The position numbers and the translations under genes were made by a program. A stretch of DNA of 64,000 bases from Cryobacterium sp. (GTDB taxonomy: Bacteria > Actinomycetota > Actinomycetes > Actinomycetales > Microbacteriaceae): NCBI RefSeq assembly GCF_025463825.1, contig NZ_JAODBG010000059.1, forward strand, positions 1 to 64,000, read 5' to 3'. Shown in pieces: positions 1-12,944 of this stretch; position 1 is the first letter of the stretch; every line of letters starts with the position of its first letter. The notes below the pieces were generated by a model. That model saw only the letters and a list, made by a program, of their open reading frames with translations. It made no database searches and was not told where the DNA came from.

Positions 1-315
<315 letters not shown>

Positions 316-330
316 CAGCACGCACGTCAT

Positions 331-359
331 CGGCCCGGCCCTCACGAGGGGCCGGGCCG
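331..359. terminator. Bidirectional hairpin terminator between convergent ilvC and metalloprotease gene
   Basis: CGGCCCGGCCC (331-341) / GGGCCGGGCCG (349-359), 11-bp perfect stem, 7-nt loop. Confidence 0.7.
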
Positions 360-369
360 CTGCCGTTGC

Positions 370-2703
370 CTAGCTCGCCGGGCCGAACCAGCCGCTCACG
401 TCGGCGAGCAGGGCGACTCGCCCGCCGCTGTTGCGCAGCCGCACCATGCGGTCGCCCAGCCGGACGACGACCAGGTCCGCCGCGGTCTGCGTCGGTGCCA
501 GGTTGAGGTTGCTCACCCGCGGCGGCTCGTTCGCCGTCGCCGGGTACACGCGCACGTCGGTGCTCGCCGTGGCGGCCACGCCCGTCACGTTCAGCACCGC
601 TGCTGTGGCCAGGCTCGGGACCTGCGCCTTCCCGCCGACGCGCAGCAGGACGCTCTCGGCCGGGCCGACCGTCGTGGCCGCGGTGGGGCTGGTGCCGAGC
701 CGGGTTCGGGTGTCGAGGATGCGTGAGGGGTTCACCGGCCGGAACAGCGAGCCGGAGCTGCTCGCGTCGTACCAGCCGGCCAGGTCGGCCAACAGGTGCA
801 CGCTGCCGGCCTGGTTCCGCAGCCGGACCCTCCCGTCCTGTCCCAGCCGCACGATGACGACGTTCGGGACAGGCGCGCCGGGCCCGGCGTTGATGTTGCT
901 GGCGCGGGGCGGTGCGGTGTCGACGAACGGCGTCGGGTAGGCGCGGACGTCGGTGCTCGTCGTGGGGCTGACGGCCGTCACGGTGAGGGCGACGGCTGAC
1001 GCGCCGAGCGGCACCGGGCTGCTGTCTCCGGTCACGGCGAGGTCGACGAACTCGCCGGGGCCCAGGCGGTCGGTGCGGGTCGTCCCGATCTGGGAGCGGG
1101 TGTCGAGCAGGCGCGTCGGGTCTGCGGGGGTGAAGGTCGAGCTGGCCGCCGGCGCGTAGTAGCCGGCCAGGTCGGCCAGCAGCGAGACCGCGCCGGCGGA
1201 GTTGCGGAGGCGGACCTTCCCGTCGTTGCCGATCGGCACCGTGACGAGGTTCGCGCGGGTGACGCCCTGGAGGAGGTTGAGGTTGGACACCTGGGGCACC
1301 GGCGAGAGCACGACGGGCGTCGGGTAGACGCGGATGTCGGTGGCCGCGGACGGGTCCACGCCCGTGACGTTGAGGACCACAGCGCGCGCGTCGAGAGGGA
1401 CGCCCTCGCGCCCCGCGACCAGCAGGTCCACCACGCCGCCGGCGCCCAGTCGGGCCTGCGGTGCTCCGAGGCCCTCCCGGGTGTCCAGGACGCGCACCGG
1501 GTCGAGCGCGGTGTACGGCGAACCGCGCACGGCCGGCACGGCGTACCCCATGTCCGCGAGCATCCCCATGGCGATCTGGCCGACGTCGCTGAAGGACTCG
1601 CCGTTCTCGATGAACGGGGTCATCAGGCCGTTCGGGTGCTCGTCCGGGTAGCTGGCCTCGTTCAGGTGGCCGTACGACGTGCCCTCGAGGAACTCGCTCG
1701 GCGCGTAGAGGCGGACCTCGTTGCTGCCGACGGCGCTGCGGGCCAGAGTCCCCGCCCAGTAGAGGTGGTTGCCGGTGAGCGCGTTCTTCAGCTCGGTCGA
1801 CCCGTCCGCCATGGACAGCAGGCGCTTGCCGCCGTTGCCGGCCTGCGCGGCTGTCGTGGCGTAGGTGAAGGTGTCGTAGGAGGTGCCGCTGCGGATGCCG
1901 GTCGCGCCGTTGACCTCGCGGTCGCCGATGGTCGCGCGGCCGTTCCCGTCGACCGAGGCCGTCCCCACCATCCCGAGCCCGTGGCCGATCTCGTGCAGCA
2001 CCACCGTGCGGAAGTCGACCTGGTCGGCCGGCGGGTTGCCGTCGAGGCCGAAGTACAGGCCGGTCAGGCTGGGGTTGAACTCGGCCACGATGTCCGGCTC
2101 GCCCGGCAGCGTGTCCACGCCACGGCGGGCGTTGGCCAGGGCGACCGGCTCGAAGACGTCGTCGGTCTGCGTGCTGGTGCCCATGTCGTTGCGGCGGAAG
2201 TCCTGCGGGCCGGCGCCTCCGAGGATCGACGGGTCCGAGAACGTCGTCGCTGTGGCGTCGACCAGGATCGGCTGGGACGACTCGATCGTGCGCTCCCAGA
2301 TGGCGACCGCCGAGTCGAAGGCGTCGCGTGCGGCCTGCGTCCACGTGGCGCCGTTCTGCCGGTAGGTCACCTGGATGTCGGAGACCGGCTGGGCCGTGAG
2401 GTTGCCGCGGGCCACCGGACCCGTCCCCTCCGCCGGTGCGCTGCTCGTGGTGCGCAGCCGGGCCGGCGCCGCCTGCCGGCGGACCACGCCGCTGGGCAGC
2501 GCGCTGTAGCTGCTGTCGCCGGCGGCGATGGCGGCGCGCAGGCTCACCGGCGCCGCGTGCAGCCCGTCCCCAGGAGCGGCGGTGGCGCTGCCGGCAAGGC
2601 CGCCGACGACGAGCGCCACGAGGACGAAGGCCGTCGTGAGGGGGCGGCGGGGAGTGCGGACCGGCACGGGCTGCTCCAGCAGGACGACGAGGGGGACGGC
2701 CAT
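370..2703 (-). CDS. Secreted metzincin-like zinc metalloprotease with three C-terminal ~125-aa repeats
   Basis: Signal peptide-like N-terminus (RRPLTTAFVLVALVVGGLAGSATA), HEIGHGLG motif, downstream GLMTP; three RxLDTR...VLNVTGV...VRVYP...SNLN...VRLRN...LLADLAGWY units. Start chosen at MAVPLVV because the longer ORF runs into serA. Confidence 0.75.
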   Translation of the reverse strand: MAVPLVVLLEQPVPVRTPRRPLTTAFVLVALVVGGLAGSATAAPGDGLHAAPVSLRAAIAAGDSSYSALPSGVVRRQAAPARLRTTSSAPAEGTGPVARGNLTAQPVSDIQVTYRQNGATWTQAARDAFDSAVAIWERTIESSQPILVDATATTFSDPSILGGAGPQDFRRNDMGTSTQTDDVFEPVALANARRGVDTLPGEPDIVAEFNPSLTGLYFGLDGNPPADQVDFRTVVLHEIGHGLGMVGTASVDGNGRATIGDREVNGATGIRSGTSYDTFTYATTAAQAGNGGKRLLSMADGSTELKNALTGNHLYWAGTLARSAVGSNEVRLYAPSEFLEGTSYGHLNEASYPDEHPNGLMTPFIENGESFSDVGQIAMGMLADMGYAVPAVRGSPYTALDPVRVLDTREGLGAPQARLGAGGVVDLLVAGREGVPLDARAVVLNVTGVDPSAATDIRVYPTPVVLSPVPQVSNLNLLQGVTRANLVTVPIGNDGKVRLRNSAGAVSLLADLAGYYAPAASSTFTPADPTRLLDTRSQIGTTRTDRLGPGEFVDLAVTGDSSPVPLGASAVALTVTAVSPTTSTDVRAYPTPFVDTAPPRASNINAGPGAPVPNVVIVRLGQDGRVRLRNQAGSVHLLADLAGWYDASSSGSLFRPVNPSRILDTRTRLGTSPTAATTVGPAESVLLRVGGKAQVPSLATAAVLNVTGVAATASTDVRVYPATANEPPRVSNLNLAPTQTAADLVVVRLGDRMVRLRNSGGRVALLADVSGWFGPAS
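373..1524 (-). repeat. Three tandem protein-level repeats (about 125-130 aa each) in the metalloprotease C-terminus
   Basis: Units begin near VRVLDTREGLG, TRLLDTRSQIG, SRILDTRTRLG and end LLADLAGYY / LLADLAGWY / LLADVSGWF. Confidence 0.8.
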
Positions 2704-2812
2704 CGTGTCATCCCGCGCAGCGAGAAGGAGCGGGCCGAGGCCGCGCCGGTACCCTCGCCGCAGCCTGCCGCCGCGCGGGAGCACGTCCCCGCCGCCCGCC
2801 CGAAGGACCGCT

Positions 2813-4423
2813 GTGACCCGTCCCGCGACCGCCCCCTCCCGGCCCGTCGTCCTCATCGCCGAGGAGCTCGCGCCGTCCGTGCTCGCGGTGCTCGGCGAGG
2901 GCTTCGACGTCCGGCACGTCGACGGCGCCGACCGGGCGGCGCTGCTGCCCGCGCTGGCCGAGGCCGACGCCGTCCTGATCCGCAGCGCGACTCAGGTCGA
3001 CGCCGAGGCGCTCGCCGCCGCTCCCCGGCTGAAGGTCGTGGCGCGGGCCGGCATCGGCCTGGACAACGTTGACGTCCCCGCCGCCACCGCGCGGGGCGTC
3101 ATGGTCGTCAACGCGCCGCAGAGCAACATCGTCAGCGCGGCGGAGCAGGCGGTCGCGCTGCTGCTGGCCTGCGCCCGCAACCTCGCGCCGGCCAACACGG
3201 CGCTCAAGGCGGGGCGTTGGGAGCGCAGCCGCTGGACCGGGGTCGAGGTGGCGGACAAGGTCGTGGGCGTCGTGGGCCTGGGCCGGATCGGCGTGCTGTT
3301 CGCCCAGCGGATGTCGGCGTTCGGCACGCAGCTCATCGCCTACGACCCGTACGTCTCCCCGGCCCGCGCCGCCCAGATCGGCGTGCGGCTGGTCAGCCTG
3401 GAGGACCTGCTGCGCGAGAGCGACTTCATCTCCATCCACCTGCCGAAGACGCCGGAGACGGTGGGGCTCATCGGCGAGAAGGAGCTGGCGCTCTGCAAGC
3501 CGACGGTCCGCATCGTCAACGCGGCGCGCGGCGGGCTGCTCGACGAGACGGCGCTCGCCAAGGCGCTGGAGGCCGGGACCGTGGCAGGCGCCGGGCTGGA
3601 TGTCTTCGCCAACGAGCCGTGCACCGACTCGCCGCTGTTCGGCTTCGACTCCGTCGTGGTCGCACCGCACCTCGGGGCCTCCACGGTGGAGGCGCAGGAC
3701 AAGGCCGGCATCGCCGTCGCCCGCTCCGTGCGCCTGGCGCTGGAGGGTGACTTCGTGCCTGACGCGGTCAACGTCCAGGCCGCCGGAGCGGTCCCGGAGG
3801 AGCTGCGGCCGGCGCTGCCCCTGGTGGAGAAGCTGGGGCGCGTGTTCACCGCGCTGGCAGGGGGTCTTGCCGCGAGCATGGAGGTGGAGGTGCGCGGCGA
3901 AATCGCCTCGCTGGACGTCAGCGTGCTCCAGCTCGCTGCGCTCAAGGGCGTCTTCGCCGACGTGGTGGAGGAGCAGGTCACCTTCGTCAACGCGCCGACG
4001 CTGGCGGCCGAGCGCGGCCTGGAGGTCAGCCTCGCGACCGACCCGGAGAGCCCGGAGTACCGCAACGTCATCCGTGTCCACGGCGTCCTCCCGACGGGGG
4101 AGCTGGTGAGCGTGTCCGGCACCCTCACCGGGCCCCGCCAGGTGGAGAAGCTCGTGGAGGTCGACAGCTTCGACATCGAGCTCGTCGCCGAGAAGCACCT
4201 GCTGTTCTTCCGCTACCACGACCGGCCGGGCGTCGTCGGCGTCGTCGGCGCCGGCCTGGGTGACGCCGGCATCAACATCGCGGGCGCGCAGGTCAGCCGC
4301 ACCGCGCAGGGCGGTGACGCGCTGATGGCGCTCACCGTCGACAGCGCGCCGCCGCACGAGGTCCTCGAGCAGCTCGCCCGCGAGATCGGCGCCCACTCCG
4401 TCCGGTCGGCTGATCTCTCGTGA
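2813..4423 (+). CDS. serA: D-3-phosphoglycerate dehydrogenase
   Basis: GTG start VTRPATAPSRPVVLIAEELAPSVL; ARAGIGLDNVDVPAATARGV, VGVVGLGRIG, C-terminal ACT-like domain. Confidence 0.93.
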   Translation: MTRPATAPSRPVVLIAEELAPSVLAVLGEGFDVRHVDGADRAALLPALAEADAVLIRSATQVDAEALAAAPRLKVVARAGIGLDNVDVPAATARGVMVVNAPQSNIVSAAEQAVALLLACARNLAPANTALKAGRWERSRWTGVEVADKVVGVVGLGRIGVLFAQRMSAFGTQLIAYDPYVSPARAAQIGVRLVSLEDLLRESDFISIHLPKTPETVGLIGEKELALCKPTVRIVNAARGGLLDETALAKALEAGTVAGAGLDVFANEPCTDSPLFGFDSVVVAPHLGASTVEAQDKAGIAVARSVRLALEGDFVPDAVNVQAAGAVPEELRPALPLVEKLGRVFTALAGGLAASMEVEVRGEIASLDVSVLQLAALKGVFADVVEEQVTFVNAPTLAAERGLEVSLATDPESPEYRNVIRVHGVLPTGELVSVSGTLTGPRQVEKLVEVDSFDIELVAEKHLLFFRYHDRPGVVGVVGAGLGDAGINIAGAQVSRTAQGGDALMALTVDSAPPHEVLEQLAREIGAHSVRSADLS

Positions 4424-4502
4424 GCGGAGCATGTGTGCGGCTCCCCGCGACGCAGGAGCGGGCGAGCCGCGCGCTTGCGGAGCGAGCACAGCAGGTGTCG
4501 GC

Positions 4503-7173
<2,671 letters not shown>

Positions 7174-7210
7174 TCTGGGACACCCGTCCCAAGAACCTAG
7201 GCTGCTGGGC

Positions 7211-8224
7211 ATGACGAAGCTGGCGGTCATCGGGGGCGACGGCATCGGCCCGGAGGTGGTTGAGGTCGGGCTGCAGGTGCTCGACGCCGTGCTGCCCGGG
7301 GTCGAGCGGACCGACTACGACCTCGGCGCCCGCGCCTACGCCCGCACCGGGGAGGCGCTGCCTGCCAGCGTGCTCGAGGAGCTGCGCGGACACGACGCCA
7401 TCCTGCTCGGGGCGATCGGCGACCCGAGCGTGCCGCCCGGCGTGCTGGAGCGCGGCCTGCTGCTGCGCCTGCGCTTCGCGCTGGACCACCACGTCAACCT
7501 GCGCCCGGTGCGGCTGTTCCCCGGCGTCGTCAGCCCGGTCGGCGACCAGCCGGTGGACATGGTGGTCGTGCGCGAGGGCACCGAGGGGCCGTACGTCGGC
7601 AACGGCGGCCGGCTACGCGAGGGCACCCCGCACGAGGTGGCCACCGAGGTCAGCCTCAACACGGCCTACGGCGTGGAGCGGGTCGTGCGCGACGCCTTCA
7701 CCCGCGCCGAGGCGCGCGAGCGCAGGCACGTGACGCTGGTGCACAAGACCAACGTGCTCGTGCACGCCGGCGGCCTCTGGAGGCGCGTCTTCGACCAGGT
7801 GGCTGCCGAGCACCCGGACGTCGCCACCGACTACGCGCACGTGGACGCGGCGTCGATGTACTTCGTGACCGACCCCGGCCGCTTCGACGTCGTCGTCACC
7901 GACAACCTGTTCGGCGACATCCTCACCGACATCGGCGCCGCCATCGCCGGCGGGATCGGCCTGGCCGCCAGCGGCAACATCGACGCGACCCGCACCAACC
8001 CGTCCATGTTCGAGCCGGTGCACGGCAGCGCCCCCGACATCGCCGGCCAGGGCAAGGCCGACCCCACGGCGACGGTGCTGTCGGTGGCCATGCTGCTCGC
8101 GCACCTGGGCGCGACGGCCGCCGCGCAGCGGGTCGAGGCGGCCGTCGCCGCCGACCTGGCCGGTCGCGGCACCGGTCCTCGTACGACCGCCGAGGTGGGG
8201 GAGTCGCTGCTCAGCCGGCTGTAG
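7211..8224 (+). CDS. leuB: 3-isopropylmalate dehydrogenase
   Basis: [58 protein letters not shown]. Confidence 0.95.
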   Translation: MTKLAVIGGDGIGPEVVEVGLQVLDAVLPGVERTDYDLGARAYARTGEALPASVLEELRGHDAILLGAIGDPSVPPGVLERGLLLRLRFALDHHVNLRPVRLFPGVVSPVGDQPVDMVVVREGTEGPYVGNGGRLREGTPHEVATEVSLNTAYGVERVVRDAFTRAEARERRHVTLVHKTNVLVHAGGLWRRVFDQVAAEHPDVATDYAHVDAASMYFVTDPGRFDVVVTDNLFGDILTDIGAAIAGGIGLAASGNIDATRTNPSMFEPVHGSAPDIAGQGKADPTATVLSVAMLLAHLGATAAAQRVEAAVAADLAGRGTGPRTTAEVGESLLSRL

Positions 8225-8303
8225 CGCCGGACCTGCTCGGGATACCTTCAGGGAGCGGCGCGGGCGGTCCCACGTCCCCGCCGGGACGGACGGAGAGCGC
8301 GAC

Positions 8304-9413
8304 ATGACCACCGCAGCCGACACCAAGGGCGGCATCGAGACCGTGCCCAGCACCTCGCGGCGCAGCGACGCCGAGCGCGAGGCCCTCATGGCCGACCCCG
8401 GCTTCGGACGCGTCCACACCGACCACATGGTGGCGATTCGGTGGAGCGTCGAGCAGGGCTGGCACGGCGCGAAACTCACCGCGTACGAGCCGCTGCAGCT
8501 CGACCCCTCCGCGATGGTCCTGCACTACGGGCAGGCGATCTTCGAGGGCCTCAAGGCGTACCGGCAGCCCGACGGCGGCGTGGCCGTGTTCCGGCCGGAG
8601 GAGAACGCCCACCGGTTCAACCGGTCCGCGGCGCGCCTGGCGATGCCCGAGCTGCCGGTCGAGCTGTTCATGGACGCCGTCGACGCGCTCGTCGACGCCG
8701 ACCGCGACTGGGTGCCGACGGCCGAGGGGCAGAGCCTCTACCTGCGCCCGTTCATGATCGCCACCGAGGCGCAGGTCGGCATGCGGCCGGCCCACGAGTA
8801 CCTCTTCCTGCTCATCGCCTTCCCCGTCACGCCGTTCTTCTCCGGCGAGATCAAGCCGGTGACCGTCTGGCTGTCCGACGAGTACGTCCGCGCGGCGCAG
8901 GGCGGCACCGGCGAGGCCAAGTGCGCCGGCAACTACGCCGGCAGCCTGCTCGCGCAGCGTCAGGCCGCCGAGAAGGGCTGCGACCAGGTCGTCTGGCTCG
9001 ACGCGGTGGAGCGGCGCTGGGTCGAGGAGATGGGCGGGATGAACCTGTTCTTCGTCTCCGACGGCGGCACCCGCCTCATGACGCCCGCCCTCACCGGGAC
9101 GCTGCTGCCTGGCGTCGTCCGCGACAGCCTGCTGCAGCTGGCCCCCGAGCTCGGCCTCACCGTCGAGGAGGGGCGCATCTCGGTCGACGACTGGCGCAAG
9201 GGCGCGGAGGACGGCTCGATCAGCGAGGTGTTCGCCTGCGGCACCGCCGCGGTCATCGCGCCGGTCGGCCACGCCAAGAGCAGCTCGGGCGAGTGGACGA
9301 TGGGCGACGGCAGCTCGGGGGAGGTCACCCTTCGGCTGCGCAGCGCGCTGCTCGACCTGCAGTACGGGCGCGCCGCGGACCCGCACGGGTGGATGCGCCG
9401 CGTCGGGTCGTAG
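8304..9413 (+). CDS. ilvE: Branched-chain amino acid aminotransferase
   Basis: HYGQAIFEGLKAYRQPDGGVAVFRPEENAHRFNRSA, EVFACGTAAVIAPVG. Confidence 0.95.
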   Translation: MTTAADTKGGIETVPSTSRRSDAEREALMADPGFGRVHTDHMVAIRWSVEQGWHGAKLTAYEPLQLDPSAMVLHYGQAIFEGLKAYRQPDGGVAVFRPEENAHRFNRSAARLAMPELPVELFMDAVDALVDADRDWVPTAEGQSLYLRPFMIATEAQVGMRPAHEYLFLLIAFPVTPFFSGEIKPVTVWLSDEYVRAAQGGTGEAKCAGNYAGSLLAQRQAAEKGCDQVVWLDAVERRWVEEMGGMNLFFVSDGGTRLMTPALTGTLLPGVVRDSLLQLAPELGLTVEEGRISVDDWRKGAEDGSISEVFACGTAAVIAPVGHAKSSSGEWTMGDGSSGEVTLRLRSALLDLQYGRAADPHGWMRRVGS

Positions 9414-9467
9414 CCAGCACGCCTGCCGACGTCGTACGTTCCGGGTCCCCGACCTGCAGGAGCCAAC

Positions 9468-9860
9468 GTGCTGGTGCGCGACGTCATGAGCGAGTCCGTC
9501 CTGACGGTGGGGCCGACCCACACGATCCGCCAGGTGGCGCAGGCCATGCGCAGCCGCCACGTGGGTGCTGCGGTCGTGCACGACCCGGACAGCGAAGGCC
9601 CCGGCATCCTCACCGAGCGCGACGTCCTCGAAGCCGTGGCCGGGGGGCAGGACCTGGACCAGGAGCTGGCCGCCGACCACCTCACTCCCGACGCGGTCGT
9701 CGGCATGCCGGACTGGGACCTGGACAAGGCGGCCGCCGCCATGGTTGCCGGCGGGTTCCGGCACCTGGTGATCTGCGACGGCAGCGAGGTCGTCGGCGTC
9801 ATCTCGGTGCGCGACATCGTGCGCGTCTGGTCGCAGCAGCGCAGCGCTGCGCCTGCCTGA
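9468..9860 (+). CDS. CBS-domain pair protein
   Basis: LVRDVMSESVLTVGPTHTIRQVAQAMR...GVISVRDIVRVWSQ. Confidence 0.85.
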   Translation: MLVRDVMSESVLTVGPTHTIRQVAQAMRSRHVGAAVVHDPDSEGPGILTERDVLEAVAGGQDLDQELAADHLTPDAVVGMPDWDLDKAAAAMVAGGFRHLVICDGSEVVGVISVRDIVRVWSQQRSAAPA

Positions 9861-9882
9861 CCTGCGGCTAGCCTCCCCGGGC

Positions 9883-10941
9883 GTGTCCGCCACCGTCGAC
9901 GGCGTCGAGCTCGTCTTCCGTCACCCCGACCCCTCAGGCGCGCTGTCGGGGGTGCGCCTCCAGCAGGACGTGCGGCTGCCCGGCGAAGCGCTGGGCTTCG
10001 TCCGCGAGGGCGACGACTGGGTGCTGCGCGTGCCCCGGCCCGAGGTCGACCGCTTGGAGTACTCCTTCGAGCTCCAGCGCGCGGACGGCGGCAGCGAGTG
10101 GGTCGTCGACGAGGGCAACCCGGTGCGGGTCGGCGGCGCCTTCGGCGACAAGTCTGTGCTGGAGATGCCCGAGTACGAGGCGCCGGCCTGGACCCGCGCC
10201 GACCCGCCGCGCGTGCCGCGCCGCGAGCTCTCGCTGTCCAGCCGCGGCCTGGAGCAGGACGTGCCGTGCGTCCTCTGGTCCGCGGTCGGTGCGGACGAGT
10301 CGGCCGAGCTGCCGCTGCTGGTCGTGCACGACGGGCCGGAGTACGACGCGCTGGCCGGCCTGACGCTCTTCCTGGACGCGATGGTCGAGGCGGACCGCCT
10401 GCCGGCCATGCGCGCGGCGCTGCTCGCGCCGGTCGACCGCAACGAGACCTACAGCGCCTCGCCGGTGTACGGCCGCGCGCTGGCGCTGGGCCTGGTGCCG
10501 GGGCTGCGGAAGGAGGTGCCGACGAGCGTCGTGCTCGGCATGGGCGCCTCGCTCGGCGGGTTGGCCATGCTGCAGGCGCAGCGGACGCACCCCGGCGTGT
10601 TCGCCGGCCTCTACCTGCAGAGCAGCAGCTTCTTCCACCGGGTGCTCGACGAGCAGGAGAGCGGTTTCGAGCGCTTCAACCGCATCACCGGCTTCGTCGA
10701 CAGCGTGCTGCGCGCGGGAGCGGCGACGGACCCCGTGCCGGTCGTCATGTCCTGCGGGCTCATCGAGGAGAACGTCGACAACAACCGCCTGATGACCCGC
10801 GCGCTGCAGGCCCAGGGCTACGACACGCGCCTGGTCGAGAACCGCGACGTGCACACCTACACCGGTTGGCGGGACACCTTCGACCCGAACCTGGTCGACC
10901 TCGTGCAGCGCGTCCTGCAGGGAGACGCGTATGCGGCGTGA
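9883..10941 (+). CDS. PF00756-type (enterochelin esterase-like) putative esterase
   Basis: Alpha/beta-hydrolase core LLVVHDGPEY...GMGASLGGLAM with C-terminal HTYTGWRDTF. Confidence 0.75.
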   Translation: MSATVDGVELVFRHPDPSGALSGVRLQQDVRLPGEALGFVREGDDWVLRVPRPEVDRLEYSFELQRADGGSEWVVDEGNPVRVGGAFGDKSVLEMPEYEAPAWTRADPPRVPRRELSLSSRGLEQDVPCVLWSAVGADESAELPLLVVHDGPEYDALAGLTLFLDAMVEADRLPAMRAALLAPVDRNETYSASPVYGRALALGLVPGLRKEVPTSVVLGMGASLGGLAMLQAQRTHPGVFAGLYLQSSSFFHRVLDEQESGFERFNRITGFVDSVLRAGAATDPVPVVMSCGLIEENVDNNRLMTRALQAQGYDTRLVENRDVHTYTGWRDTFDPNLVDLVQRVLQGDAYAA

Positions 10942-11671
10942 CGTCGTCGAGCTGTGCTCGCCCGAGCTCGGCTGGTCGCCGCGCGTCCTCGCCTACGGCT
11001 CGCACGGCCGGCCGGTCCTGGTCTTCCCTTCATCGGAGGGACGCGCCGAGGACTACGAGCAGAACGGGATGGTCGACGCGCTCCGCCCGCTGATCGACGC
11101 CGGGCGCCTGAAGCTCTACTGCCTCGACTCCTTCGACAGCGGCAGCTGGTACCGCGACGACCTCCCGCTGGAGGAGCGTGCGCGGCTGCACGAGGCGTAC
11201 GAGCGCTGGGTGGTCGAGGGCGTCGTGCCCTTCGTCGACGCCGACTGCGGCGGCCGCCAGGAGATGGCCGTCACCGGCTGCAGCTTCGGCGCGTACCACG
11301 CTGCGAACATCGCGCTGCGCCGCGCGGACCTGTTCCCGCTCGCGCTCTGCCTGTCCGGCGTCTACGACCTGTCGGTCCTGGGCTGGGGCGAGCGCGGGAC
11401 GTCGTTCCACCTCAACAACCCGCTCTGGTCGCTCGGTGCAGCGCAGGGCGACCACCTCGACTGGCTGCGCTCCCGGCTGTCCCTGCTGCTCGTCTGCGGG
11501 CAGGGGCAGTGGGAGGACACCACCGGCGCCCTCGACAGCACGAGGGCCTTCGGCCAGGTGTGCTCCGACAAGGGGCTGCGGGTGGAGGTCGACCTCTGGG
11601 GGCACGACGTCCCTCACGACTGGCCGTCCTGGCGCAACCAGATCGCCCACCACCTGCCGCGCTTCGTCTGA
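10931..11671 (+). CDS. Second PF00756-type putative esterase
   Basis: VTGCSFGAYHAANIALRR nucleophile elbow, C-terminal GHDVPHDWPSWRNQI; overlaps previous CDS by 11 bp. Confidence 0.75.
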   Translation: MRRDVVELCSPELGWSPRVLAYGSHGRPVLVFPSSEGRAEDYEQNGMVDALRPLIDAGRLKLYCLDSFDSGSWYRDDLPLEERARLHEAYERWVVEGVVPFVDADCGGRQEMAVTGCSFGAYHAANIALRRADLFPLALCLSGVYDLSVLGWGERGTSFHLNNPLWSLGAAQGDHLDWLRSRLSLLLVCGQGQWEDTTGALDSTRAFGQVCSDKGLRVEVDLWGHDVPHDWPSWRNQIAHHLPRFV

Positions 11672-11686
11672 GAGAGGACTCTCCGC

Positions 11687-12931
11687 ATGGCTGACCAGAG
11701 GCACCTGCTGGGCCTGCTGCTGGGCACCGAGGAGGACTGGCCGAGCGCCTTCGAGACCCTGGTACGGCGGCTCGACCCGGCGCTGAGGGTGGGCGGCGAC
11801 ACCCATCGGTACGACGTGGAGCGCATCACCGTCGAGCCGTTCGACCTGCGCCAGCCGTCGCGGTACTCGCTGGTCGTCGACCGCCTCGCCTACTGGTACT
11901 ACGTGCCGCGCGAGTGGCTGAAGAAGGTCGCGCTGCTCGACGACGTCTACCTGCTCAACAACCCCTTCACGTTCCAGTCGATGGAGAAGCACGCCGCCTA
12001 CTGCGCGATGATCCGGCTCGGGCTGAAGGTCCCCGAGACGTGGCTCGTGCCGCACAAGCAGCCGCCGGACAACCCGCGCTTCCCCTACACCGCAGCCAAG
12101 TACAACAAGCCGTTCGACCTGCGCGAGGTCGCGGAGAAGGTCGGCTACCCGCTCTGGATGAAGCCGTACGACGGCGGCGCCTGGGTCGGCGTCTCGCGCA
12201 TCCAGGACGAGGCCGACCTGGTCCGCGCCTACGACGAGAGCGGCCAGCGGCTGATGCACCTGCAAGCCAGCGTCGAGGGCTTTGACGTCTTCGCGCGGTC
12301 GCTCTCGATCGGCGCCGAGACGATGGTCATGAAGTTCTCGCCGGACCGCCCGCAGCACGACCGCTACAGCGTCGAGCACGACTTCCTCGACGCCGCGACG
12401 GGGCAGGAGGTCGTCACGATCGGCAAGGTCGTGAACGCCTTCTTCAAGTGGGAGTTCAACTCCTGCGAGACGCTCGTGCGCGGCGGCCAGGTGCACCCGA
12501 TCGACTACGCGAACGCCTGCCCGGACGTCAGCCTCACCTCACTGCACTACTACTTCCCGTGGGCGATGACGTCGCTGGTGAAGTGGTCGCTGTTCTGCAC
12601 GGCGACCGGGCGCACGCCGCGCGTGGACCTCGACACCCGCCGCTGGTACGAGATCGCCGACTCCGACCGGTCGTACGAGGAGAAGCTCGGCGCGTACCGG
12701 ACGCTTGCGGACGGCTACTTCCAGCAGCAGCAGTACGACGAGTTCGTCAGCACGCAGCTGGGCGACCTGGACGCGGTGGCGCACGACTACTTCGCCAGCC
12801 GGGAGTTCGACGACCTGCTGGTGCAGACCGTGCGTGCGACGTTCCCGGCGCACGAGCACGACCAGTTCGTCGCGCACTACCGCGGACTGCTCGGCGCCTG
12901 GGTCTCGGACGCGGCTGCTGCGGCGACGTAG
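11687..12931 (+). CDS. ATP-grasp (RimK-like) ligase-family protein
   Basis: Long conserved-looking reading frame with YPLWMKPYDGGAWVGVSRI (ATP-grasp lysine/glycine-rich segment); 15 bp downstream of the esterase gene. Confidence 0.7.
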   Translation: MADQRHLLGLLLGTEEDWPSAFETLVRRLDPALRVGGDTHRYDVERITVEPFDLRQPSRYSLVVDRLAYWYYVPREWLKKVALLDDVYLLNNPFTFQSMEKHAAYCAMIRLGLKVPETWLVPHKQPPDNPRFPYTAAKYNKPFDLREVAEKVGYPLWMKPYDGGAWVGVSRIQDEADLVRAYDESGQRLMHLQASVEGFDVFARSLSIGAETMVMKFSPDRPQHDRYSVEHDFLDAATGQEVVTIGKVVNAFFKWEFNSCETLVRGGQVHPIDYANACPDVSLTSLHYYFPWAMTSLVKWSLFCTATGRTPRVDLDTRRWYEIADSDRSYEEKLGAYRTLADGYFQQQQYDEFVSTQLGDLDAVAHDYFASREFDDLLVQTVRATFPAHEHDQFVAHYRGLLGAWVSDAAAAAT

Positions 12932-12944
12932 GTAGCCTCGCCGG

